Assembly: GCA_964393615.1 (NCBI GenBank)
Contig: CAYMUR010000020.1
Coordinates: forward strand, 1-64,000
Source: CAYMUR01 sp964393615
GTDB taxonomy: Bacteria; Planctomycetota; Planctomycetia; Pirellulales; Pirellulaceae
Reading direction: 5' to 3'
Length of the DNA: 64,000 bases
Program-made: the position numbers and the translations under genes
Part shown: piece by piece, positions 1-7,554 of the stretch
Layout: each line of letters begins with the position of its first letter
How positions within the stretch are numbered: the first letter of the stretch is position 1
The notes under the pieces: generated by a model
Told to the model about the DNA's origin: nothing
The model's input: the letters and a program-made list of their open reading frames with translations, nothing else
Databases searched by the model: none

Positions 1-672
1 CAGTAAACGGTTCGTTAGAAGTTCTCCTAGGCCGGAGATTATTTTGATGGTTTCCATTGCAGCCATGCTACCGACTGTCCCGGCAACCGCTCCAAATACC
101 GGAAATTCACGTTTCCACTCACTGGGGAAACGGGGATAAAGACAACGCAGGCAGGCGGTCTTACCCGGCAAGATGGTGGTCATCTGTCCTTGCAGATCAT
201 ACATCGCACATTCAACCATCGGCTTAGAGAGCCGATTTGCATTGTCATTTAATAAAAAACGTTCTTCAAATAACGGTGCGCAATCTACGACCACATCGGC
301 CTGTTCGACTAGAGATACAACATTATTTTCATTCACGTTTTCATTGACGCCGACGATGTCCAGCCGGGGATTTAATTGCTTCAGGCGGTTCTCCACGGAC
401 TCGATCCGGGAAGTTCCGAGGGCGCCATGGGTCATCAGCAATTGACGATTTAAATCGCTAGGCTTGATATTGCCCTGGTGGGCGATGATCAGTCTACCAA
501 CACCCGCTGCAGCCAACTGATAGGCAACAGTACCTCCCACTCCACCACAGCGCGAAATCAAGACGGATGCATTCTTTAGTTTTTCTTGGCCAACCTCTCC
601 AAAGTCGCGTACCCACATTTGCCATTCCCAGATAGCACGCTCTTCGTCATTGAGGTGTTTGATAGTGGTCAT
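1..672 (-). CDS. ThiF/MoeB/HesA-like E1 adenylyltransferase, C-terminus cut by window edge
   Basis: This is an E1-type enzyme expected to adenylate the C-terminus of a ThiS/MoaD-type sulfur carrier in the cytoplasm. The visible part covers about 224 residues and continues past the left edge. It shows the nucleotide-binding loop RCGGVGG at residues 41-47 after a beta strand, the segment DLNRQLL at about 74-80 with the E1 arginine, and the zinc-type pair CLRC at 174-177. A family hallmark is altered: the first loop is RCGGVG where MoeB has a GxGGxG. I chose ATG 672. In-frame ATGs also exist at 690 and 693, and the one at 693 overlaps the stop of a short upstream frame in a TGATG arrangement. 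It lies downstream of a molybdate-type importer on the same strand, which fits molybdenum-cofactor sulfur transfer, but ThiF or HesA roles cannot be separated here. Confidence 0.85.
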   Translation of the reverse strand, partial: MTTIKHLNDEERAIWEWQMWVRDFGEVGQEKLKNASVLISRCGGVGGTVAYQLAAAGVGRLIIAHQGNIKPSDLNRQLLMTHGALGTSRIESVENRLKQLNPRLDIVGVNENVNENNVVSLVEQADVVVDCAPLFEERFLLNDNANRLSKPMVECAMYDLQGQMTTILPGKTACLRCLYPRFPSEWKREFPVFGAVAGTVGSMAAMETIKIISGLGELLTNRLL

Positions 673-693
673 TGCGTCGACTGGATTCATCAT

Positions 694-1009
694 CAAGTAC
701 AAAAAGGTTTAATGATATGCGCCAGAATCGACATTTCAGAGGGTGGTTTGGCAATCATTAAATCATGGGGATCGTAAAACGAGTCACTTTGCCAGTTCTC
801 TGGCAGGTTGAATACTCCATAACAGATAAGAGTATCATATATGAATTAACGGATACTGGCAGGTATGGTGCCAGGGAATATTGCCAGGAACACAACCCAC
901 GCGAATCCTCAGTGGGTGCAATCACCGTATAACATTGTGGAGTGGTTCCACTCGTGACAGTCTTTTGGACGTTCTTTCTAGGACAGCAGACAATGATCGT
1001 ATAGATCAA
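694..1009 (-). other. Gap between modC and the ThiF-like gene; no convincing gene
   Basis: A minus-strand frame runs from ATG 1009 to a stop at 758 (83 codons), starting 4 bases after modC ends, but its protein has no recognisable domain and an unusual composition. A different minus-strand frame, open from about 850 to a TGA at 695-693, ends by overlapping the ATG at 693 of the ThiF-like gene, which looks like translational coupling, but it has no good start codon. Together they could be one small gene broken by a frameshift, or simply non-coding leader. I do not call either as a gene. Confidence 0.3.
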
Positions 1010-1012
1010 TGA

Positions 1013-1657
1013 TTAATCACTAATCTCGCTGACCGATCCGTTCACCATCTGAAAATGCACGTCTGCCAGTTCCGAAGCTTCGTTGTGGTTATGGGTGACA
1101 TGAAGTGTTGTGACACCCGTGTGATGGCGCATGCGACGAATGACATCGTACATTTGAAAGCGTGTGTCGTCGTCGAGAGCGCTGAGCGGTTCGTCCAGCA
1201 GCAATACAGCCGGTTTAAATGACAACGCTCGACCCAGCGCAACACGTTGTCGTTCACCTCCCCTGAGACCTGCTGGATGTCGTCCCAGCAAGTCGCCAAT
1301 TCCCAATAACTCGGCTAATTCCTCGATTCTATGAGAGATCGTTTGTTGGTTTTGTTTCCGAATGACCAAGGCAAATGCTAGTTGTTCGCGAACCGTCATC
1401 GTGGAAAACAAGGCACTATCCTGGGGGACATATCCAATGCCGCGCTCCGCTGGCCGTAGGTTAGTTACCGTACGATCCCCGAGTACGATCCGGCCTTTGT
1501 GAATTTTTTTTAGACCGACAATCGACTCAAGCAAAGTTGTCTTGCCGCTACCTGTCTTTCCCATTAGGACTGCGTACTTGTGACGCGGCACGTTCAACTG
1601 GATCCGGTCTAACGTGAAAGAACCATTTCGCAAAGAAAGATCTTCAACAAGAATCAT
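1013..1657 (-). CDS. modC: Molybdate/tungstate-type ABC transporter ATP-binding protein
   Basis: The 214-residue protein is the cytoplasmic ATPase that drives uptake by the neighbouring permease. Walker A is GKTGSGKTT at 33-41, the Q-loop glutamine is at 79, the signature is LRGGERQ at 131-137 (a variant of LSGGQ), Walker B is VLLLDEP at 151-157, and the switch histidine lies in LHVTHNH near 187. The protein ends soon after the core fold, so the C-terminal molybdate-sensing (MOP) domain found in Escherichia coli ModC is absent. It follows modB by 30 bases on the same strand and so belongs to one transcript with it. The assignment to molybdate or tungstate comes from the neighbours; sulfate or another oxyanion remains possible. 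Confidence 0.85.
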   Translation of the reverse strand: MILVEDLSLRNGSFTLDRIQLNVPRHKYAVLMGKTGSGKTTLLESIVGLKKIHKGRIVLGDRTVTNLRPAERGIGYVPQDSALFSTMTVREQLAFALVIRKQNQQTISHRIEELAELLGIGDLLGRHPAGLRGGERQRVALGRALSFKPAVLLLDEPLSALDDDTRFQMYDVIRRMRHHTGVTTLHVTHNHNEASELADVHFQMVNGSVSEISD

Positions 1658-1687
1658 TCGACCTATGGCAATGACTGCCTGTCCCTT

Positions 1688-2542
1688 TTACAGTGAAAAA
1701 TTTTGAGTTACCGAACCACGGGCAATCACCAGCACTACAACGGCGGCTAATACCATCAGTATCGAGACGGCAACAGCTGCTTCGATGTCACCAATGCTCA
1801 ATTCCAGAAAGACAGTCGTGGATAAGACTTCGGTTTTCATCCGGGTGGCACCTGCAAAGATCAACAGCGGTCCAAATTCGCCCAATGAGCGTGCCCAAGC
1901 GAGGGTTGCTGCAGTAATGATCCCCCGTTTCGCTTCTGGTAACACTACCGTTGCAAAGGCTTGGGCACGGGTACATCCTAAAGTTAAAGCCACCTGTTCA
2001 CGGCGCGGATCAATTTGGTCAAAAGTTGTCTTCATGGTCCGCACCGCAAATGCACATGCGACCATAAACTGTGCCAGGATGACAGCCGGAATTTGATAAA
2101 CAATCCAATCCGCGGCCAGCCGAAAGGGCCAAAATTGAAACAAAATTAAGAGGCTCAATCCGACGACCAACGGTGGCAATACAATGGGAATATCCAAAAT
2201 GGCGTCCATCAGGTTGCGACCCCAAAAGCGGTACCGTGCCAAGAGGTAGCCAACCGGTACGGCCACCCATAGCGATATCAATGCGGTCAGGCTGCAGGAG
2301 ATTAGACTCAGCTTCAGAGAGTACTGAATCGTTGGTTTAGCCAGTGCAGCCCAGAGATGATCGGGTGATGTATAGAACAAATCAGCTGTTAACATGGCCA
2401 ACAACAGCAGCACATAGGTTCCCCCCAGCACCACGAGGCCAATATAAAATGGTATGTCAGAGCCAACATGATGCGCATCCACCTTGCATGCGGTGGTATT
2501 CGGCAATTTGCTCGATTCGTCTGAAGAGAGGTCTGTATTCAT
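1688..2542 (-). CDS. modB: Molybdate/tungstate-type ABC transporter permease
   Basis: The 284-residue inner-membrane protein of the binding-protein-dependent permease family forms the translocation pore. Several hydrophobic spans are visible, including one at about 30-55, one at about 73-100 and one at the C-terminus. The EAA loop that contacts the ATPase reads PEAKRGIITAATLAWARSLG, placed in the last third as in ModB/WtpB. Its ATG overlaps the TGA of the binding-protein gene (ATGA), so the two are probably translationally coupled. The N-terminus carries about 30 extra polar residues before the first span. Confidence 0.88.
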   Translation of the reverse strand: MNTDLSSDESSKLPNTTACKVDAHHVGSDIPFYIGLVVLGGTYVLLLLAMLTADLFYTSPDHLWAALAKPTIQYSLKLSLISCSLTALISLWVAVPVGYLLARYRFWGRNLMDAILDIPIVLPPLVVGLSLLILFQFWPFRLAADWIVYQIPAVILAQFMVACAFAVRTMKTTFDQIDPRREQVALTLGCTRAQAFATVVLPEAKRGIITAATLAWARSLGEFGPLLIFAGATRMKTEVLSTTVFLELSIGDIEAAVAVSILMVLAAVVVLVIARGSVTQNFSL

Positions 2543-4080
2543 GGGATAGTTGTGTTGAGCAAATAACGAAAACCAGCTGCTTCGAAATTCGACTTGGATC
2601 GCCGGATGGCCGCCAGCAGACGGTCAACCGTTTGCCCATGAAGGGTGTCGCGTGCCGCAGCATAAGGTTGGATTGCACGAGCAAGTGGGTGGTCAATGCT
2701 GATCACGTTTATGTCCGGGATGATGTGTGAAACATTTGCGCGATACACGATAGCTGCATCGAGGCCCCCTAACTTGACCTGATTGACTAACATGTCAGCG
2801 GTTGGTGTTTGCGTGCTGATGTTGCCCTGCAACATGTTTTCAAGTTTTAACGTGCGCCACAATTGCCGAGTTAGCGCCCCCAGTGCACTTTCGTCAGGGT
2901 TAGCGATTCCCAATCGAATGCCGGGTGCACCTAAATCCTGTAGTGAACGGATGTCATGTCGGTTGTCTGGGTCCGTGATGATCACCATATCGGTTTCGGA
3001 AACATGTACAGGATCGAGAAACAGATCATGGACTTGGTCCATAAAGGAAATGTCACAAGCGAAATACGCATCGGGAAAAATGCCGTGACGATCACCATGG
3101 CGCAAGCCCTTCATCTGTGCACAAAGAATGCCGCAACCATTATACACAATGTTAATATGAGCATCCTCGCGCTGCTGAAATTGTTCAATCGTTTCTTCGA
3201 TCGCAATACGATTGACTCCCCCGCTGTACAAGGTCAAATTGGGATGAAGTTCCCAGCTGTCGCCATCCACCACCTCGTAACCGTGCTGGCGAAAAACTTT
3301 CAATCCCTGGTCTTGGGCCGTGAGATATCGAGCGAATCGAAGCGCTGCCGTGGGTTGGTTGGATGAACTCAGTACGCCGATCAAGATTTGTGCTGTACCG
3401 GCATCTAGTTCTGGCAACCGTACGGCGTCTAATTCCGGGTACTGCGCCACGGTGGTGTCCCACACGATCCCAGCGTCGACGCTTCCTACTTTTACTCCGT
3501 TGGCGACTTCATTGACTGTTGGTGTGTATACGGTTGCGAGTTGTGATAATTGTTTCCAATGTCCACTGTTGATCAACAATTGGCGTGTTTTTTTCCCAAC
3601 CGCTGCGGCCTCGGGATTGCCCAACGCAACACGAACATCATCGCGCAATAGATCTTCAATGTGATGAATATTTTTTGGATTTCCACTACGTACAACGACC
3701 ACAGGTCGAATCGACGCGATGGGGATCGTTTCTTTGACAAGCCCTTTTTTTATGGCTGTGTCCATGTAGCTGTTGTCGGCTGCCAGATACAAATCGCCGA
3801 TTCTCGCCACCTCCAGTTGGTTCAGCAGTGTATTAGAGCCACCGTATTGCAATTGGATAAGCTGGCCATAGGATTGGTGGTTGTATTGCTCGGCAATCTC
3901 GTTGACGGGAACACGTATGCCGGCTGCGCAATACATCAAAATGGAATCCCCAGCGTTTTTTGTTTTATGAGCGCTAGGGTTCCAAGCCAGTAAAATTATC
4001 AGTACGGCGGCGGCAGTGAGAGAGATCAACGCCAGCAACCATAGGCTATGAATCGCACCGATTTGTCTGCGATATTTCAT
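2539..4080 (-). CDS. Tandem two-domain ModA-like substrate-binding protein
   Basis: The 513-residue extracytoplasmic binding protein for the modBC transporter is about twice the usual ModA length (roughly 250 residues). A hydrophobic stretch at about 12-33 anchors or exports it. The first ModA-like unit starts near LMYCAAGIRVPVNEIAEQYN and the second near LTLYSGGVNRIAIEETIEQF. Each is followed by matching landmarks: a segment around DLYLAADNSYM in the first and DAYFACDISFM in the second; VVVVRSGNP versus MVIITDPDN; RVALGNPEAAAVG versus RLGIANPDESALG; and a closing GSVDAGIVW versus GGLDAAIVY. The gene therefore arose by internal duplication and fusion. Both domains look intact, so it may bind two oxyanions or one ligand in two states. 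Molybdate or tungstate as ligand is inferred from the fold and neighbours. Confidence 0.85.
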   Translation of the reverse strand: MKYRRQIGAIHSLWLLALISLTAAAVLIILLAWNPSAHKTKNAGDSILMYCAAGIRVPVNEIAEQYNHQSYGQLIQLQYGGSNTLLNQLEVARIGDLYLAADNSYMDTAIKKGLVKETIPIASIRPVVVVRSGNPKNIHHIEDLLRDDVRVALGNPEAAAVGKKTRQLLINSGHWKQLSQLATVYTPTVNEVANGVKVGSVDAGIVWDTTVAQYPELDAVRLPELDAGTAQILIGVLSSSNQPTAALRFARYLTAQDQGLKVFRQHGYEVVDGDSWELHPNLTLYSGGVNRIAIEETIEQFQQREDAHINIVYNGCGILCAQMKGLRHGDRHGIFPDAYFACDISFMDQVHDLFLDPVHVSETDMVIITDPDNRHDIRSLQDLGAPGIRLGIANPDESALGALTRQLWRTLKLENMLQGNISTQTPTADMLVNQVKLGGLDAAIVYRANVSHIIPDINVISIDHPLARAIQPYAAARDTLHGQTVDRLLAAIRRSKSNFEAAGFRYLLNTTIP

Positions 4081-4178
4081 AAGAGGTACTCCAACCGATG
4101 AACACCGCTGGACAATGCAATGATGTTTCCAGGGTAACTCTCGGACCGAGACTTTTCTCGAAATGGATATTGGATCAT

Positions 4179-4865
4179 CTATGAACTAGGAGTGACTTGT
4201 TTTCCAGCTTTCATCTGAACTACCCGGTCAGCGCGAGTGGCCACGGTTGCATCGTGGGTCACCAGCAGTACGGCACGACCGGCTGTGGCAAAGTCTCGTA
4301 AATGTTTCCAAACAACATCGCTATTTTCTACATCAAGATTGCCAGTTGGTTCATCCGCTAACAGCAATTGTGGACGGTTTAACATAGCTCGAGCCAAGGC
4401 CACTCGTTGTCGTTGACCGGTAGATAGCTCGGCCGGCAAGTGCTCTGCGCGATCGCTCAGGCCAAATTGTTCGATGAGTTCCATTGCCCGCTGACGCATT
4501 GGTTGGCGTTCTGTGATATCATTTGTTTGCAGACCTAATGATGCAGTCAAAATGTTGTCCAACACATTCAGATAGGGAACTAAATGAAATTGTTGAAACA
4601 CAAAACCAATGTGAGCCGAGCGAATTCCGGCTCGATCTTCCGGCGAGACTGAATACAGATCCTGTTCGCATACTGACACCGTTCCGGTTTCGGGTCGTAG
4701 CAATCCACCACAGATCATAAGCAGTGTTGTTTTGCCACAACCACTTGCCCCACAGACTGCGACAACTTGCGCAGGCTCAATGCTGCAGCTGAATTGCTGT
4801 ACAGCGGGAACGAGATGCCCATTGCGGGAAAATGTTTTGTTGATATTGTGTAGTGCAAGTATCAT
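4179..4865 (-). CDS. LolD/MacB-type ABC transporter ATP-binding protein
   Basis: The 228-residue ATPase pairs with the FtsX-fold permease encoded just upstream on the same strand. Walker A is GASGCGKTT at 39-47, the signature LSTGQRQR starts at 147, Walker B LLLADEP is at 167-173, and the following PTGNLD is typical of the LolD/MacB/FtsE group. Such pairs act as mechanotransducers that move lipoproteins, peptides or envelope factors and do not import solutes. The start ATG 4865 follows a gap of about 200 bases after the permease stop, larger than elsewhere in this unit, and that gap shows no gene. The next gene downstream, the binding protein at 4080, begins about 100 bases later and is functionally unrelated. 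Confidence 0.87.
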   Translation of the reverse strand: MILALHNINKTFSRNGHLVPAVQQFSCSIEPAQVVAVCGASGCGKTTLLMICGGLLRPETGTVSVCEQDLYSVSPEDRAGIRSAHIGFVFQQFHLVPYLNVLDNILTASLGLQTNDITERQPMRQRAMELIEQFGLSDRAEHLPAELSTGQRQRVALARAMLNRPQLLLADEPTGNLDVENSDVVWKHLRDFATAGRAVLLVTHDATVATRADRVVQMKAGKQVTPSS

Positions 4866-5069
4866 GGCAATGCGAAAAAAACTATCTTAGTGCGATGACT
4901 GATTTGTGCATCGGATTCACATTTCAAAATCAGCGATAGCCCTGAAAATATAAAATGTCAAATGGGTGGTTTGGCAGTGTGGACCATTCGGCCCGATTCC
5001 TATCAAAGCTTTCAGGTGCAACATATCTTGAATTACCGTTGGCACCAATTGGGGTTCTATTGCAAACGC

Positions 5070-6302
5070 TTACTCTTTGCGGAGAATATCGGCCGGATCC
5101 TGTCCTGTCACATAAAACGTTGGTAGCCAAGCTGCCATGATGGTTAGAACGGGTGTCAGCACTAATACGATTACCAGGACGGGAAATAGGAACAGCGATT
5201 GCGTCATTGGCCCATTAATAGCCTTGGCATGCCACATCGATTCTACTCCCCATGCCACAGCGAATCCCACGAGATAACCAAAAAACGAACCTACGATGCC
5301 AATCAAAGCAGGTTTTGCCAGTAACACACGAAATACTTGGCTGGAACGCACGCCTAAAGCACGCAGGATACCAATTTCATGATGTCGTTGTCGTACATTG
5401 GTCCAAGACAAGAGGCCAACCATCAACCCCGCCGCAATGACTATCAGTGGTAAGATCACTGCAGCGATCTGTTGCCACCGTTGCAGCCTGGCTGCTCCCT
5501 CCTGGCTGACTCGGGTGCGCGCTTTGGCACGCGCAATGGCCTTTGTGGTCAGTTCAATGATTTGCACCTGGTCTCCCAAAACACTGGAAACTTCGGCTTC
5601 AATTTCAGCCAATCGATCAATCGCACTGCAGTTGCACTCCAAGGCTTGAATCAAATTGATTTTACCCGGCAAGTGAAGCATTTGTTGTGCCGTTTCAAGA
5701 TCGACCCAAACTGTAATATCATCTTTGTTGCCTTGCAATGGATAGATTTTATTTACCTCGAATGACTCTCCGAGGAACGTAACTTGCTGCTCTGGTTTTA
5801 AATCAAGCTCTTTGGCCAACAGGTGACCAACATCAATTTTTCCAGGTGGAACAGGATCCGCCAGCGGTTTTTTGGGATTACGATGTGCAAACGGAACCAC
5901 GCCACGCACTCCCATGAGAATGACTTGACGCCCCTGTTCCGGCCAATCCAGCTTTCGTATCAGTGCCGGCCGCAAGTGACGGATGGTAAAGATATCCCGA
6001 TTAGCTGCCAGACTTTGTACGTGAGTTTCCGGCATTGTTTGGACACCAAAATTGTCTGCATAGAAATCCGACAGATTTTGATCTTTGGGCAGGATAAGAA
6101 TATTGAATCCCAAGCCTTTTGTAATTTTACGGATTTCGTTGTCTAAAGCTCCGACCTGCTGCTGATTAAACAGCTGTTGTGCGTGTAGTAACGTAATGGC
6201 AGTGACGGCGCTGGCAACTGCTAAGAGGACCGATAACAGCATGAGCCCGACATTGTGCCGGTGATAAGCCATTTCACGCCAGACAAGATGGGTGAGAGTC
6301 AT
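5070..6302 (-). CDS. FtsX/MacB-family ABC transporter permease
   Basis: The 410-residue inner-membrane permease has an N-terminal transmembrane helix at about 18-42, an extracytoplasmic domain of about 230 residues, and then the FtsX core with three spans from about 280 to the C-terminus. The cytoplasmic loop RQRHHEIGILRALGVRSSQV sits after the second span, as expected for this family, and contacts the ATPase. It ends with PADILRKE, a common FtsX-type tail. It lies between the ATPase gene and a secreted protein of unknown function, all on one strand, so the three probably form one envelope complex. The cargo is unknown. Confidence 0.87.
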   Translation of the reverse strand: MTLTHLVWREMAYHRHNVGLMLLSVLLAVASAVTAITLLHAQQLFNQQQVGALDNEIRKITKGLGFNILILPKDQNLSDFYADNFGVQTMPETHVQSLAANRDIFTIRHLRPALIRKLDWPEQGRQVILMGVRGVVPFAHRNPKKPLADPVPPGKIDVGHLLAKELDLKPEQQVTFLGESFEVNKIYPLQGNKDDITVWVDLETAQQMLHLPGKINLIQALECNCSAIDRLAEIEAEVSSVLGDQVQIIELTTKAIARAKARTRVSQEGAARLQRWQQIAAVILPLIVIAAGLMVGLLSWTNVRQRHHEIGILRALGVRSSQVFRVLLAKPALIGIVGSFFGYLVGFAVAWGVESMWHAKAINGPMTQSLFLFPVLVIVLVLTPVLTIMAAWLPTFYVTGQDPADILRKE

Positions 6303-6341
6303 GGTATTTGAGAAGCTATGAGTGAGCTATATGCTGGTCTA

Positions 6342-7550
6342 TCAGGAACGATTTTGGCGAGACTTAATGAAGACAGTTCCAACGGAAATGACAACGACGC
6401 CAAGTACGAAAATCATGATCATGGCATAGTAAAGTCGTTTACGAAAGGTGGCTGGAACGTTGGTATTTGGTATTGCCCCGTCTACAAAATCAGGGGATCC
6501 TGTGAGAGCCTCAGGCGTCGTATCGGCGAGAGTGGATTCAGTGGCCACATCGGTTGTGGATGCGACTTCTGACAATGCAGCCAGGCCTGTTAATGATGGA
6601 AATGGAGGATCAATATTGGAAATATTGGTGACATGGCTATCCCAGTTGGCTTGGATCAACATGTCAACACCTGGGTTCTGCGACTTTACCTCACATGAAC
6701 AGGCACCACAAAGATACTGACAAGAACTGTCGATGTTGTCATCATTGATTCCTTTGCCAACCAAGGCATAGTGCGACCGACCACGTCCGAATACAGGAAT
6801 AGCGATCGGTTCATTAAATTCGTAGAGATCGGTCTCGCTGTTGATGAGCATTGAGAGGAATACCCGTTCTTCGTGGATGTTTCTGCCGATTCTGATTAAG
6901 GATAGGCGTAAAGATAAATCCGTCGAAGTTGGTTGAAATGATTCCTGGGCAGGCAATACAGCGTCGGCATTACTTTCATCAGATTCAGGAAGTTGTAGTT
7001 CTGTTTCCAGATAAGTTAACCGCTGACGAAGAACCCGTTCAGCGGTTTCGTCTTTAGCGCTGTCCCCGCTTTCAATCAGGATCCAAACCACCGAGTGGCC
7101 TGCAGCAATGCGTTCTACGACCGTATGCCGAGCGGGTGAATCAAGTAATGCTTGGACCGTGTCGTTGTTAAAAGGGCCGACAAAGGCTGACCGGTCTGTA
7201 TTGGTAAAAGGAGGATATTGCACCAACATCCATGTTGCCGGTTCCGAGGGAGGCGTCACGTCGAGAAGCCGTTGGTCCCGCTCGTCAAGCGGCTGGGCAA
7301 GATCGACAGTGCGCAATCGCACGTTGGTCGGTAAATCTTGACGGTGGGTGGCCTGTCGTAGTGTTTCCAGTAATTGAGTTTCTGTATCCGTGAAGGGTTG
7401 GCGATGTAACACGATCACTTCATAATTGTCAGGTTCCCAACGTTCCAATGCGTAGCGAAAAACCGGTGTGTTGCAAGCGTGCGAAACGGCTACAGGGATC
7501 GCGGCACTCATGACGATCATCAATATCCGTGCACCACGGTAAATCTGCAT
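6342..7550 (-). CDS. Secreted, membrane-anchored protein of unknown function
   Basis: I know no function for this 402-residue protein. It starts with a signal peptide (MQIYRGARILMIVMSAAIPV, cleavage probably after SHA) and ends with a transmembrane helix near 370-395 followed by basic residues, so most of it should lie outside the cytoplasm. The first half, beginning CNTPVFRYALERW, has alternating strand and helix patterns reminiscent of a thioredoxin-like fold, but the CxxC pair expected there is missing. A cysteine cluster CQYLCGACSC lies in the middle. From memory, similar proteins recur in planctomycetes, but I could not check this. I chose ATG 7550 because GAGGAG lies 10 bases upstream, although an ATG at 7574 would overlap the preceding gene. 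It is 4 bases from that gene, so they are cotranscribed. Confidence 0.75.
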   Translation of the reverse strand: MQIYRGARILMIVMSAAIPVAVSHACNTPVFRYALERWEPDNYEVIVLHRQPFTDTETQLLETLRQATHRQDLPTNVRLRTVDLAQPLDERDQRLLDVTPPSEPATWMLVQYPPFTNTDRSAFVGPFNNDTVQALLDSPARHTVVERIAAGHSVVWILIESGDSAKDETAERVLRQRLTYLETELQLPESDESNADAVLPAQESFQPTSTDLSLRLSLIRIGRNIHEERVFLSMLINSETDLYEFNEPIAIPVFGRGRSHYALVGKGINDDNIDSSCQYLCGACSCEVKSQNPGVDMLIQANWDSHVTNISNIDPPFPSLTGLAALSEVASTTDVATESTLADTTPEALTGSPDFVDGAIPNTNVPATFRKRLYYAMIMIFVLGVVVISVGTVFIKSRQNRS

Positions 7551-7554
7551 GGCG

